Below, one piece after another: positions 6,666 through 14,857 of a DNA stretch of 39,382 nucleotides; position 1 is the first letter of the stretch; each line of letters begins with the position of its first letter. The position numbers and the translations under genes were made by a program. The notes below the pieces were generated by a model that worked only from the letters and a program-made list of their open reading frames with translations, was not told where the DNA came from and did not search any database. The stretch comes from JAKLDO01 sp035354435 (GTDB lineage: Bacteria > UBP6 > UBA1177): contig DAOQAY010000004.1 in NCBI GenBank assembly GCA_035354435.1, positions 1 to 39,382 on the forward strand. Reading direction: 5' to 3'.

Positions 6666-7811
6666 TCACAGATATTCTTTTATTTTCTGAATTACTTTTT
6701 CGATATCATTTTCAACTTCAGAATTCCGGAATCTTATAATTTCACATCCCATTGCTTTTAAAATAGTTTCTCTCTCTTCATCCCTCTCTTTCTGCTGTAA
6801 ATGTATTTCTCCGTCGACTTCGACTATCAATGCTTTTTCAACACAATAAAAATCGACAATGAACCGGTCTATTATGTGCTGTCTGCGAAATTTCACACCA
6901 AGTTTACTGCCACGCAATTCACTCCACAGGATTTTTTCCGCAACAGTAGGGATTTCTCTCATTTGAATTGCAGCAGGATATAAATGTTCATAAACTTCTT
7001 TATTTTTCACAGCACCGATAACCCTAGGCGTTCTTTCTGCTCCCTCGCCTTTAGGAGAGGGATTAGGGTGAGGTCCAGATGTTTCCGGTTTCATCTTAAA
7101 CCCGCAATCATTTCTCACTTCCTTATATTCCTGCGTGTAATTTCCTTTTTCGTCACGGATGGTGAGAGTGTTCACTGCTTCTATGCTTTCGTTACAGCTG
7201 CATGCAAAAAGCGAGATCAGCGGAGGCTTTCCATCTCTGGGAATGATATCGGTCCTCTTCATTACTGACATACTGCACTTTTCACAAGCCTTATAGACCC
7301 TTTCACGATAGGCATAAGGATAGACTGTGATAAATTTCCCTTTTTCGCAAAGATGCCTGTCTGCCGTCTGAAAATAATCTTCAATGCTTCCGTTAAGCTC
7401 AAACCGTGCCGCTGACTTGTCATCATGAGGACTGAGCGGACCTTCTGATTCTGTGTAATACGGGGGAGTTGATGTGATCAGAGAAAATTTTTCATCCAGC
7501 CTGAGTTCACGAAGATCGCCGCTCTTAAGTTCAAAGCGATCCTCAAGACCGTTCATTTCAAGCGATTTCAGACCGAGCTCCCTTCTATTGTCACGAAGTT
7601 CTATCCCGACACCCGTAAGTTCGGAGAATTTCCACATAACTATCATCGGAACACTGCAAAGACCGCTTCCAAGATCAAGAAACCTTTCCGGAGGATTGTC
7701 AGAACTGCAGATTATTGCCATCCAAGCAGTAAGAAGATCGTCAGTGCTGTACCTCTGCCCTTCAACTGGCTGATATATCTTGAAATCTCCTGACAAAGTA
7801 TCGATTCGCAT
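6666..7811 (-). CDS. TrmN6-like tRNA adenine methyltransferase fused to a DUF559 nuclease domain
   Basis: The 381-residue product has two parts. Residues 1-240 resemble the tRNA1(Val) adenine-37 N6-methyltransferase family (YfiC/TrmN6): motif I FLDLGSGLCSVPM (44-56), an acidic motif II (GIELRDN, 69-75), and motif IV STPPYY (114-119), where most relatives have NPPY. The end, TIRDEKGNYTQEYKE (218-231), is the usual family C-terminus. Residues 245-257 are the repeat-derived linker GPHPNPSPKGEG. Residues 265-381 are a DUF559 domain of the Vsr-like PD-(D/E)XK fold, with VDFYC (Asp320), IVEVDG (Glu331) and the late GCEIIRFRNSEV. This is not a known functional pairing; the inverted repeats on both sides suggest insertion. 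The nuclease domain could also be made separately from an internal start. The gene follows queA by 7 bases. Confidence 0.8.
   Translation of the reverse strand: MRIDTLSGDFKIYQPVEGQRYSTDDLLTAWMAIICSSDNPPERFLDLGSGLCSVPMIVMWKFSELTGVGIELRDNRRELGLKSLEMNGLEDRFELKSGDLRELRLDEKFSLITSTPPYYTESEGPLSPHDDKSAARFELNGSIEDYFQTADRHLCEKGKFITVYPYAYRERVYKACEKCSMSVMKRTDIIPRDGKPPLISLFACSCNESIEAVNTLTIRDEKGNYTQEYKEVRNDCGFKMKPETSGPHPNPSPKGEGAERTPRVIGAVKNKEVYEHLYPAAIQMREIPTVAEKILWSELRGSKLGVKFRRQHIIDRFIVDFYCVEKALIVEVDGEIHLQQKERDEERETILKAMGCEIIRFRNSEVENDIEKVIQKIKEYL
7041..7075 (-). repeat. Right inverted repeat of the DUF559 cassette (coding)
   Basis: This is the 35-base inverted partner of 6617-6652, lacking one T of a TTT run. 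Translated on the minus strand it gives PHPNPSPKGEG, a peptide often found where such repeats invade reading frames. Confidence 0.8.
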
Positions 7812-7818
7812 TACTGCC

Positions 7819-8859
7819 TCAGATTATCAGCATACAGTCGCCGTAGCTGTAGAAACGGTATTTTTCTTTAACTGCCTCTTCATAAGCGCTCAAGATAAAA
7901 TCTCTATCTGCAAAAGCGGAGATCATCATCAGCAGAGTGCTTTGCGGAAGGTGGAAGTTGGTAAGAATTCTGTCAACAAACTTATATTGATAACCAGGAT
8001 AGATGAATATTTCAGTTTCCTTATCACTTGGATGGATAATTCCCTGCGAATCGGCGGCACTTTCAAGGGCTCTCACCGTTGTTGTCCCTATCGCAAGCAT
8101 TGTCCTGCCTGCTTTTTTATCATTATTAAGCCTGTCGGCAACATCTTTATTGATAACAAAATGCTCTTTATGCATCGTGTGCTCTTCAAGTTTTTCACTT
8201 TTCACCGGAAGAAAAGTGCCAAGCCCTACATCAAGAACGACATTTTCAACATGATTTTGAGTAAGTTGCCTGATTTTGCTGATTATTTCATCATTGAAGT
8301 GTAATCCTGCGGTCGGTGCGGCGACAGAACCCTGCTCTTTGGCATAAACTGTCTGATATTTCTCTTTATCATCAGGACGGCTGTGCTTTTCATTCCGTTT
8401 TTTCAAAATATAGGGAGGAAGCGGAATGTCGCCAAATTTGTCAAGATATTCAAGCAGTTGCGAATTGTTCATTGAAAATATTACATCTGCGAACTGTTCT
8501 GATCTCTCAATTATTTCAGCACTTAATCCATGAGGAAAAAAGACCTTTTCTCCATGACCTATTCTTTTTGAAGATCTCACCATCACAGACCACGAACCAT
8601 TTCCGAGTGACTTCAGAATAAGGAATTCTACAGCTCCGCCGGTCAGCCTTGAACCAAAGATACGGGCAGGGATAACTTTTGTGGAATTGAAAACCACTGT
8701 TGTTGAATCATCAATAAAATCAATGAGTCTGCTGAAATTCGAATGAGTTATAGTCATGTTTTTTCTGTCAAGAACCATCATCCTGCTTTCACCGCGTTTA
8801 AGTGGATTGTCAGCGATAAGCTCTTCCGGCAGAACATAATTGAAAAGTTTCACATCCAT
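7819..8859 (-). CDS. queA: S-adenosylmethionine:tRNA ribosyltransferase-isomerase
   Basis: QueA transfers and isomerises the ribosyl part of S-adenosylmethionine onto preQ1 at position 34 of tRNAs, giving epoxyqueuosine, in queuosine synthesis. The 346-residue length is normal. Clear signatures are DFIDDSTTVVFNSTKVIPAR (about 47-66), YQTVYAKEQGSVAAPTAGLH (about 168-187), LDVGLGTFLPV, GTTTVRALES, TNFHLPQSTLLMM and the C-terminal YGDCMLI, where relatives usually have GDAMLI. The ATG overlaps the stop of the upstream SpoIID-like gene by one base (TGATG), so this housekeeping gene is translationally tied to the envelope operon. No other queuosine genes are in the window. Confidence 0.97.
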   Translation of the reverse strand: MDVKLFNYVLPEELIADNPLKRGESRMMVLDRKNMTITHSNFSRLIDFIDDSTTVVFNSTKVIPARIFGSRLTGGAVEFLILKSLGNGSWSVMVRSSKRIGHGEKVFFPHGLSAEIIERSEQFADVIFSMNNSQLLEYLDKFGDIPLPPYILKKRNEKHSRPDDKEKYQTVYAKEQGSVAAPTAGLHFNDEIISKIRQLTQNHVENVVLDVGLGTFLPVKSEKLEEHTMHKEHFVINKDVADRLNNDKKAGRTMLAIGTTTVRALESAADSQGIIHPSDKETEIFIYPGYQYKFVDRILTNFHLPQSTLLMMISAFADRDFILSAYEEAVKEKYRFYSYGDCMLII

Positions 8860-9995
8860 CAGTACATTTTCCTTATTTCGATATCTTTCAAATAGAAATT
8901 TATTATATCTTTATAGTTTTTCCCGGCACCTGCCATTCCGGCCATTCCCCACTGGCATACTCCGACTCCATGACCGGCACCTTTTCCTTCAAAAATCAGA
9001 TTTTTACCATCTTTTTTAACAGTAAAGTCATTCGACCATATAACTGAAAAACCCACCAGTTCTCTGAATTTATTGACTGGAATTGAAATTCCGTTCACAG
9101 CGACCGAACTTACTCTAAGTCCGCCCGAAACTGCTTTGACAGACTTTATCTTTCCGGTTTTTATTCCGCCGGAACTGAGCTTTTTTTCAATTTCATCAGC
9201 TTTCAGAACCCGTTTCCACCGGTAAAGAGAAGACTTTCCGCAATACGGACACTTTACTCCGGTCTCGTGAGGATCATCTTTTTTCCACACTTCAAGCGAT
9301 GATGCCGTGTGACCTCCGCAAGTAGAGTGGAAATATATTTTAAGTGCGATGCTTCCTTTTGTTATCACTTCACCTTTTGTTTCATCAACAGCCTTGTTTG
9401 AAGATACATCTTCCTTATCAAGACCGTCATAAACCTGATCGAGAACTGACGGGGCAAGATCAAACTTGTCGCTTCTGGGATTGTTCATTTTCTGATAAAC
9501 TGCAAAAGTGCGGGCAAGAACAGCCTGAGTCTTTTTTGCTTCAAGAGGCCACGAAGGAATCGCCTCTTTGTTTATAACACCTCTTACATAATCTTCTATG
9601 AAAAGGTCGTTTACGATCGTCATTTTGCCGTCAATAAGCCAGGCCTCGATCTCTCCGCGGAACATTCTGCCGTCTATTTTTATCATCATGATCTTCGGTG
9701 AGAACTTTATCATCTTTGAATTGAGTGTCTGAGAGCCGACCTTAATTAAATTTCCATCAACAGAGACTGTGTATTTCCCTTGAATTGAAGCAGCGGTTTT
9801 TCCAGTTTCATCAAGCACCTCAGCGTCACCCTCGACAACAAACGAACTGACATCAACCTTTATCCCGATCTTGAGATATGGTCTGAAGCCTTCCACCGAA
9901 TCTTCAGAAGTGAGCATATCTTCAACATTTTGTGAAAAAAGAGGGAACAAAAAAATGAATATTTGAAAAAAAAGGAGTTTATTCAGTAACTTCAA
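8859..9995 (-). CDS. SpoIID/LytB-domain peptidoglycan lytic transglycosylase
   Basis: The 378-residue protein has an N-terminal signal sequence (about 1-21), a beta-rich N-domain, and a SpoIID domain (about 125-378). Family landmarks are INKEAIPSWPLEAKKTQAVLART, with Glu144 at the catalytic position, YFHSTCGGHTASS (His223, Cys226) plus CPYC (249-252) as a likely metal site, and GHGVGVCQWGMAGMA (341-355) near the end. SpoIID enzymes cleave glycan strands that have lost their stem peptides. In this Gram-negative context the protein should act in the periplasm, perhaps opening the wall for the envelope machine encoded upstream. The gene overlaps the preceding SPOR-domain gene by 17 bases and queA by one. 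Denuded glycan is also the ligand of SPOR domains, so the pairing is functionally sensible. Confidence 0.9.
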   Translation of the reverse strand: MKLLNKLLFFQIFIFLFPLFSQNVEDMLTSEDSVEGFRPYLKIGIKVDVSSFVVEGDAEVLDETGKTAASIQGKYTVSVDGNLIKVGSQTLNSKMIKFSPKIMMIKIDGRMFRGEIEAWLIDGKMTIVNDLFIEDYVRGVINKEAIPSWPLEAKKTQAVLARTFAVYQKMNNPRSDKFDLAPSVLDQVYDGLDKEDVSSNKAVDETKGEVITKGSIALKIYFHSTCGGHTASSLEVWKKDDPHETGVKCPYCGKSSLYRWKRVLKADEIEKKLSSGGIKTGKIKSVKAVSGGLRVSSVAVNGISIPVNKFRELVGFSVIWSNDFTVKKDGKNLIFEGKGAGHGVGVCQWGMAGMAGAGKNYKDIINFYLKDIEIRKMY

Positions 9996-10632
9996 CTACT
10001 ATAGCTTCCATATTTGAACAGTTATCACTTTTGAACTTTTCAGCTTCTTCCTTTGATGGAAACCGACCCGAACGGACTCTGTACAGTTCTTTTGAATCCT
10101 TGACTACAAAAATATAGGATTCTATTTTCAGACCTGTTGAAAAGGCTTTGGCGCTTTCAAGATCGACAAAAGCGGCAAGCTGAACTGTAAAAAAAATATC
10201 ATTTTTCTCTTTTACCGGTGCCTCGGGAGCTTTCACTTCAGTTTTAACCTCTTCAGGCTTTGTTTCTTCAGATACGGCAAGATCAGTTTTGCCCGTTACA
10301 GTTATTTTCACCTTTATCCTTCCACTCTGAATACTGTCAATCTCGGCAAATGCCTTCTGGGAAAGATCTATTACATTTTTCAAAGGGCGGCCTGTAACCT
10401 TAACCGTAACACTCTTTTTTGTGGATATTGACTGAACTTCAAGATAAGTACCTTCCGGGAAACCTCTTGCAGAGCATGTAAGCTCGCTTCCGTTTCCGTC
10501 AGAAGTCGCATAAAGATAGTATGTATCTCCCGCAGAAACCGGATGTTTTATCATGTATGGAGATTCACAGGAACAAAATACAACAATAGTAGTAAAAATA
10601 AAAACAACAATAGTCAACCTACGCATCGTCAT
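9979..10632 (-). CDS. RlpA-like lipoprotein with a C-terminal SPOR domain
   Basis: The 217-residue protein starts with a lipoprotein-type signal (MTMRRLTIVVFIFTTIVVFC, lipobox FCSC, lipidation near residue 22). Residues about 35-115 resemble the RlpA double-psi beta-barrel: LTCSARGFPEGTYLEV, VTVKVTGRP, then NVIDLSQKAFAEI and GRIKVKITV. Where active RlpA has NDRGP, this protein has VTGRP, so the catalytic Asp appears lost. A charged Pro/Glu linker follows, then a SPOR domain (about 140-217: FFTVQLAAFVD, AKAFSTGL, LYRVRSGRFPSKEEAEKF), which binds peptide-free glycan. I start at ATG 10632, though ATG 10626 is possible; the open frame to 10728 lies inside the upstream gene. It overlaps the Wzc-like gene by 14 bases. 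Confidence 0.8.
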   Translation of the reverse strand: MTMRRLTIVVFIFTTIVVFCSCESPYMIKHPVSAGDTYYLYATSDGNGSELTCSARGFPEGTYLEVQSISTKKSVTVKVTGRPLKNVIDLSQKAFAEIDSIQSGRIKVKITVTGKTDLAVSEETKPEEVKTEVKAPEAPVKEKNDIFFTVQLAAFVDLESAKAFSTGLKIESYIFVVKDSKELYRVRSGRFPSKEEAEKFKSDNCSNMEAIVVEVTE

Positions 10633-12766
10633 TGTTCTCTTTTTTGTAATAAGCCTGATATGGTGACTGGTAATATGAATAATTGTAATAGGATTTAAAT
10701 TTACGATCGTGCTTCTGATCAAAATCATTGATAATGGTACCGAGAAAATTTATGCCGGGCTTTAATATCTTGCTTATTGCAAGCTTAAACACATCTCTCG
10801 GAGTTTTGTTGATATTGACAACAACAATCACACCGTCAACCACTGAAGCTATGGTTGCACCGTCACTGACAGGACTCAAAGGAGGTGAATCAAAAATCAC
10901 CAGATCATATCGTGAACTGAATTCTTTAACAATAGAGTGGAACCGCTCACTTTCAAGTATTTCTGCCGGATTAGGCGGAATAGGACCGCAGGTTATAACA
11001 TCAAGTCCTTCATAAACATTCTTTCTTATTACCTGATCAATAGTGTTGTCACCGACCACTAAAGTTGAAAGCCCTGTTTCATTTTTAATTCCGAAAAGTT
11101 TATGAACTCTCGGCTTTCTCATATCAGCATCGACAAGGAGAACTTTTTTGCCGGCAAGTGAATAACTTACACCGATATTTGATGAAACTGTGGTCTTGCC
11201 TTCCTGCGTAATTGAGCTGGTTATGAGAAGCGTTCCGAGCTTTATGTCAGGCGTGCTGAGCCTGATGTTTGTCCTTACTGATCTGAATGCCTCAATAGCA
11301 AAGCTCTGCTTTCCATGCTCAAATGCAATCTCTTTAAATTCTGCGGTTTCAGAAGTCACAAACCTTGGAATTATACCGAGAAGCGGTTTTTTAGTAACCA
11401 CCTCAAATTCCTGAAAATTTCTAAATCTTGTATCAAAAAATTCATAAAGAAGAATGGAAACGAAACCAAACAGGACAGAAAGGAAAAAGCCGATCATTAT
11501 TATCATCTTTTTCATCGGACTGACAGGAATATTTGTAACAATAGCCTTATCGATTATTCTGACATTATTATTTTTCAGAAGTGAACTGAGATCAGCTTCT
11601 TTTGTCCTTTGCAGAACGATGTCAAAAAGTTTTTTATTAGTTTCAACTTCCCTTTTCAATTTGCTGTAATCTATATCAAGTCTGTTAAGCAGAATAGCTT
11701 CAGTCTGAACATCGGAAAGCATTTTTCTGTTCTTTTCCATTTCTTTTTCAAGGGTTTTTAATTCCAGATCAAAGCTTTTGACAACATTTGACACCTCGTT
11801 TTTCAAGGATTCTTTGAGATTGTCCTTTTCCGCAGAAAGACCTAATACTTTCGGGTGTTTCTCGCCATAGAACTTTCCTGTTTCATCAAGTGAGGAAAGT
11901 GTTTCCAGATATTTAAGTTTCAATCCGTTAATAAGCTGATTATCCTTGCTGACCTCTTTCATAAAACTTTCATCAGGAGCATCAAGATCAATCTTGCTGT
12001 ATTCCTCGATCCTTGCGGAAAGTGCATTCCTTTTGATCTCCTGATCTGTCAGCGTGTCGGTAAACTTCTCGATCTTCGTTGAAAGCAGTATCTGTTTAGC
12101 TTCAAATGTCGTTGCAAGAACATTATTATTCTGCTTGAATTCAAAAAGCATCTTTTCAGAATCTTCAAGACCTTTTTTAAGATTAAGGCTCTGGTCAAGC
12201 AGCCATGCTGCCGCATCTTTTGTTGCAAAATATTTTTTCTCAAGATTGAAATCTATGTAAGCATTTGCAACACTGTTTGCAAGAAAAGCTGCCTTTTCGG
12301 CATCAGGGTCATCTACACTTATTTCAACTATATTGCTGCTTTTCTTCGGTGTTACGGTTATTTTTGATTGAATTATCTTTATCGGATCAATATCTTTCAC
12401 TTTTTCAGGATCGACCTTGGAAATATCCACACCAAGATATTCGAGTATGTTTTCACCCGAAATTGATTCTAATGCCTTTTCTGCAACAGCCCGGCTTTGA
12501 ATTATTTCATATTGTGTGGCATAATATTCCTTATTTGACCAGTAATATCCCTGAGAGCCTGTTGAAACGACTTCCATTCCGGCATCAAGTATATTTGCAC
12601 CTTTTGGCTCGATCTCTATGGATGCGGTAGATTTATAAATATTTATTGATCTGTAGATATATGCCACTGTAAGCGTCATCACTACAATAATAACTGAAAT
12701 AAAAAGGTAGATATGCCTCTTCATAAGAGCAAGAATATCTTTTATATCAAATTCTTTCTCATGCAT
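10619..12766 (-). CDS. Wzc-like polysaccharide co-polymerase with bacterial tyrosine kinase domain
   Basis: The 715-residue protein combines a Wzz chain-length domain and a BY-kinase in one chain, as in Wzc of proteobacteria. Membrane segments are at about 18-38 and 419-442. Between them is a long periplasmic helical region rich in coiled coil (about 195-395). The cytoplasmic kinase has Walker A SSITQEGKTT (517-526), Walker A' VLLVDADMRKP (542-552) and Walker B LVIFDSPP (622-629). The C-terminus is a tyrosine cluster, KSYYNYSYYQSPYQAYY (691-707, eight Tyr), the usual autophosphorylation tail. Such proteins control Wzy-dependent polymerisation and, with the OPX protein encoded just upstream, export of capsule or exopolysaccharide. 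The start overlaps the OPX stop by one base. No glycosyltransferases, Wzx or Wzy are in the window. Confidence 0.95.
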   Translation of the reverse strand: MHEKEFDIKDILALMKRHIYLFISVIIVVMTLTVAYIYRSINIYKSTASIEIEPKGANILDAGMEVVSTGSQGYYWSNKEYYATQYEIIQSRAVAEKALESISGENILEYLGVDISKVDPEKVKDIDPIKIIQSKITVTPKKSSNIVEISVDDPDAEKAAFLANSVANAYIDFNLEKKYFATKDAAAWLLDQSLNLKKGLEDSEKMLFEFKQNNNVLATTFEAKQILLSTKIEKFTDTLTDQEIKRNALSARIEEYSKIDLDAPDESFMKEVSKDNQLINGLKLKYLETLSSLDETGKFYGEKHPKVLGLSAEKDNLKESLKNEVSNVVKSFDLELKTLEKEMEKNRKMLSDVQTEAILLNRLDIDYSKLKREVETNKKLFDIVLQRTKEADLSSLLKNNNVRIIDKAIVTNIPVSPMKKMIIMIGFFLSVLFGFVSILLYEFFDTRFRNFQEFEVVTKKPLLGIIPRFVTSETAEFKEIAFEHGKQSFAIEAFRSVRTNIRLSTPDIKLGTLLITSSITQEGKTTVSSNIGVSYSLAGKKVLLVDADMRKPRVHKLFGIKNETGLSTLVVGDNTIDQVIRKNVYEGLDVITCGPIPPNPAEILESERFHSIVKEFSSRYDLVIFDSPPLSPVSDGATIASVVDGVIVVVNINKTPRDVFKLAISKILKPGINFLGTIINDFDQKHDRKFKSYYNYSYYQSPYQAYYKKENNDDA

Positions 12767-13410
12767 CAGAAAAACCTTTCTCTTACAAAAACTATATCTC
12801 CTGGACTCAGGTAGAAGTTCTTCTTATTCCCGTTCACAATAGCCTTGATATCTAAGACAAATCTTGTTTCATTACCGTCGCTGCCCCTTCTTGTAACAAC
12901 GACATTGCTAATATCTGCAAAATCGGTAAATCCGCCTGCGTGACTTATCGCCTCAATAACACTCATTGTTGTCCTGATCGGAAAATTCCCGGCTTTTTTG
13001 ACCTGTCCGAGCACAAATATCCTTTTGCTGACAAATTCCTGAATAAGAACCGTAACCTGAGGATCGACTATATATCCATCCCTTAATTTATCGGCAATCT
13101 TTCTTGCAAGTGAAAGATTAGTCATCCCTTCGACAGATACCTCTCCGGCAAAAGGGAACATTATCAAACCTTCAGGACTCACCTGATAAAGACCTGTAAG
13201 TTCTTTGTCTCCATAAACCTGAATGCTGAGCATATCTCCGGGACCTATAAAAAAAAGCATTTCCGTTTTTTCATCAGAAGAATCTGCTGTGCTTCCATTA
13301 ACAGTCTCTTTCGAAATCTTTTTCTCGGGTGTATTTCCTACTTTTATAGTACAGGATGTCAATAATGCAAAAACCACAAAGAATGAAAAAAGGTAATTTA
13401 TTTTAAGCAT
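12766..13410 (-). CDS. Short OPX (Wza-like) polysaccharide export lipoprotein
   Basis: The 214-residue protein has a lipoprotein signal with lipobox LTSC (Cys20). A poly_export domain follows (about 54-130: YGDKELTGLYQVSPEGLIMF, then LARKIADKLRDGYIVDPQVTV), then one SLBB domain (about 138-205: IFVLGQVKKAGNFPI, MSVIEAISHAGGF, LSPGDIVFVRERFF). It ends right after the SLBB domain, with no amphipathic C-terminal helix of the kind that forms the outer-membrane barrel in E. coli Wza (about 380 residues). OPX proteins of this short class are thought to need a separate beta-barrel partner; a barrel gene sits directly upstream and overlaps by one base (TAATG). The protein would form the periplasmic part of the export channel. 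Confidence 0.93.
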   Translation of the reverse strand: MLKINYLFSFFVVFALLTSCTIKVGNTPEKKISKETVNGSTADSSDEKTEMLFFIGPGDMLSIQVYGDKELTGLYQVSPEGLIMFPFAGEVSVEGMTNLSLARKIADKLRDGYIVDPQVTVLIQEFVSKRIFVLGQVKKAGNFPIRTTMSVIEAISHAGGFTDFADISNVVVTRRGSDGNETRFVLDIKAIVNGNKKNFYLSPGDIVFVRERFF

Positions 13411-14843
13411 TAATAGTCCAGTGCAATATTTAAAAGCACCTTGTGATTTATGAAGTCGTAATATGTGTGCACGATCCTGTCATAATTATTATCGGCATTA
13501 ACTGCATCAGTAAATGTCCCTCTTACAGTCTTATCATAATCAGATGTTCTGTATTCGAGTTCATATGAAAGTTTAAGTCCGAGCCAGCTCAGAATATTGT
13601 AAGAAATTGAAGGATTAAGCATCATCAGCTGATCATTTCTTTTTCCGCCGGAAACCATAACAGAGTAGTCATATGTGCCGTATACATTTGTTACTGTGGC
13701 TTTTTCATAAGCACCTGTCCCTGTATTAAAAGTGTAGTCTGAGGAATTAAACTCAATTTGGGGACCGAATTCAAGAAACGAGTAGCTGAAATCAAGTTTG
13801 GCAAGAAACACTCTAGCGAATTTCTGTTTAAAATTCATATATAATCTATGTGTGGAATAATACTGAAAATAAGAAGAAGGCAACATATTTCTAAGATATC
13901 CCACATTGAAAAATGTAGTCTTGCCGTATTTAAAAATGAATTCCGCATTTGCATTGTAATCATGTTTCGTATCTTTTGAGAATGATGCCGAATAACCTGC
14001 AGAAAGTTTTGCTGAAATATGAGGAGTAATCTGTCCCATTAAGCCGGCAAAGACATTAAAAGGCATTGAACGGGAATCTGACCTGATACTTGATTCATAA
14101 TACTCCTGATATCTGTATGCCGCATTAAGAAAAACCATCGTCTTGGGAAGGAATTTCCACCTTCCGAAAATATCACCTACAAATGAAACATAATTATAAT
14201 CTTTGTATGCGGCGATGTCTTTTGATTCTTCATAATAATTAAAATCAACACCGGTCTTTATTTTTATCATCAGTGTGTCTTCAAGATTTTTAATTCCAAG
14301 AGCAATAGCAAAAGTATCCAGAATGTTCTTGTATCTTCCTGACAAATCCTGTCCATCAGGATTTGCCGACCTTGAAAACCTGTTATCAAACTCAAAAAAA
14401 ACAACACCTTTTTTATTGAATTCACCAATAAAATCTGACTTTATATCAAGATCAGAAAGTTTTTTTGATGTGGACTCATCTTGTAATCCAAGATAATGGT
14501 TATAATCAAAAAACACTGAAAATCCGACAGTTTTATTCATATCATCAAGTTTGATCCTTATCGAAGGACTGTAATGAAGTATAAGATCCGAAACAGTTCC
14601 AACTTTTTGCGGACCGCTACCGGCGATACGATCCTCTTCTGTAGTCTTCTCGGAAGCTTTTGTTATATTTGATTCATATTCAGGTGTAATTGAGAGACCG
14701 ACATTAAGAACTGTGTCTTTTGTAATCTTAAATCCGTTTTTATTTTCTTCTGAACTTTGTGCGAAAACGGTTTGTGCACAAACTGATACCATCAGAAAAA
14801 ATAAAAAGAAAATTACTACAATTCTATTTACCGATACTTTCAA
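13410..14843 (-). CDS. Outer-membrane beta-barrel, probable partner of the OPX exporter
   Basis: The 477-residue protein has a signal peptide (cleaved near VCAQTVFAQ, about residue 29). A chain of alternating amphipathic strands follows to the C-terminus, ending with an aromatic-type terminal strand (HKVLLNIALDY). Typical strand segments are GFSVFFDYNHYLG, TVFLNAAYRYQEYYES-like and WLGLKLSYELEYRTSDY. I see no TonB box or plug and no enzymatic motif. Position is the best clue: it overlaps by one base the gene of a short OPX protein lacking its own membrane helix. By analogy with the Wzp-type porins described in Myxococcus, it may supply the outer-membrane pore for polysaccharide. That role is inferred; the barrel nature is well supported by composition and pattern. 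Confidence 0.75.
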   Translation of the reverse strand: MKVSVNRIVVIFFLFFLMVSVCAQTVFAQSSEENKNGFKITKDTVLNVGLSITPEYESNITKASEKTTEEDRIAGSGPQKVGTVSDLILHYSPSIRIKLDDMNKTVGFSVFFDYNHYLGLQDESTSKKLSDLDIKSDFIGEFNKKGVVFFEFDNRFSRSANPDGQDLSGRYKNILDTFAIALGIKNLEDTLMIKIKTGVDFNYYEESKDIAAYKDYNYVSFVGDIFGRWKFLPKTMVFLNAAYRYQEYYESSIRSDSRSMPFNVFAGLMGQITPHISAKLSAGYSASFSKDTKHDYNANAEFIFKYGKTTFFNVGYLRNMLPSSYFQYYSTHRLYMNFKQKFARVFLAKLDFSYSFLEFGPQIEFNSSDYTFNTGTGAYEKATVTNVYGTYDYSVMVSGGKRNDQLMMLNPSISYNILSWLGLKLSYELEYRTSDYDKTVRGTFTDAVNADNNYDRIVHTYYDFINHKVLLNIALDY

Positions 14844-14857
14844 ATTATTTTCTCTAC

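Larger units (their letters stand above)
6617..7075. mobile_element. DUF559 nuclease cassette bounded by a near-perfect inverted repeat
   Basis: The 36 bases at 6617-6652 and the 35 bases at 7041-7075 are reverse complements except for one missing base. Between them lie 388 bases that encode, on the minus strand, a DUF559 domain. The right repeat is read in frame as SGPHPNPSPKGEG and joins this domain to the upstream methyltransferase. The left repeat falls just past the stop of the DUF559 frame and touches the cupin stop. I see no target-site duplication. Repeat-bounded small nuclease genes suggest a non-autonomous mobile or domesticated unit; transposition itself is inferred. Confidence 0.5.
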
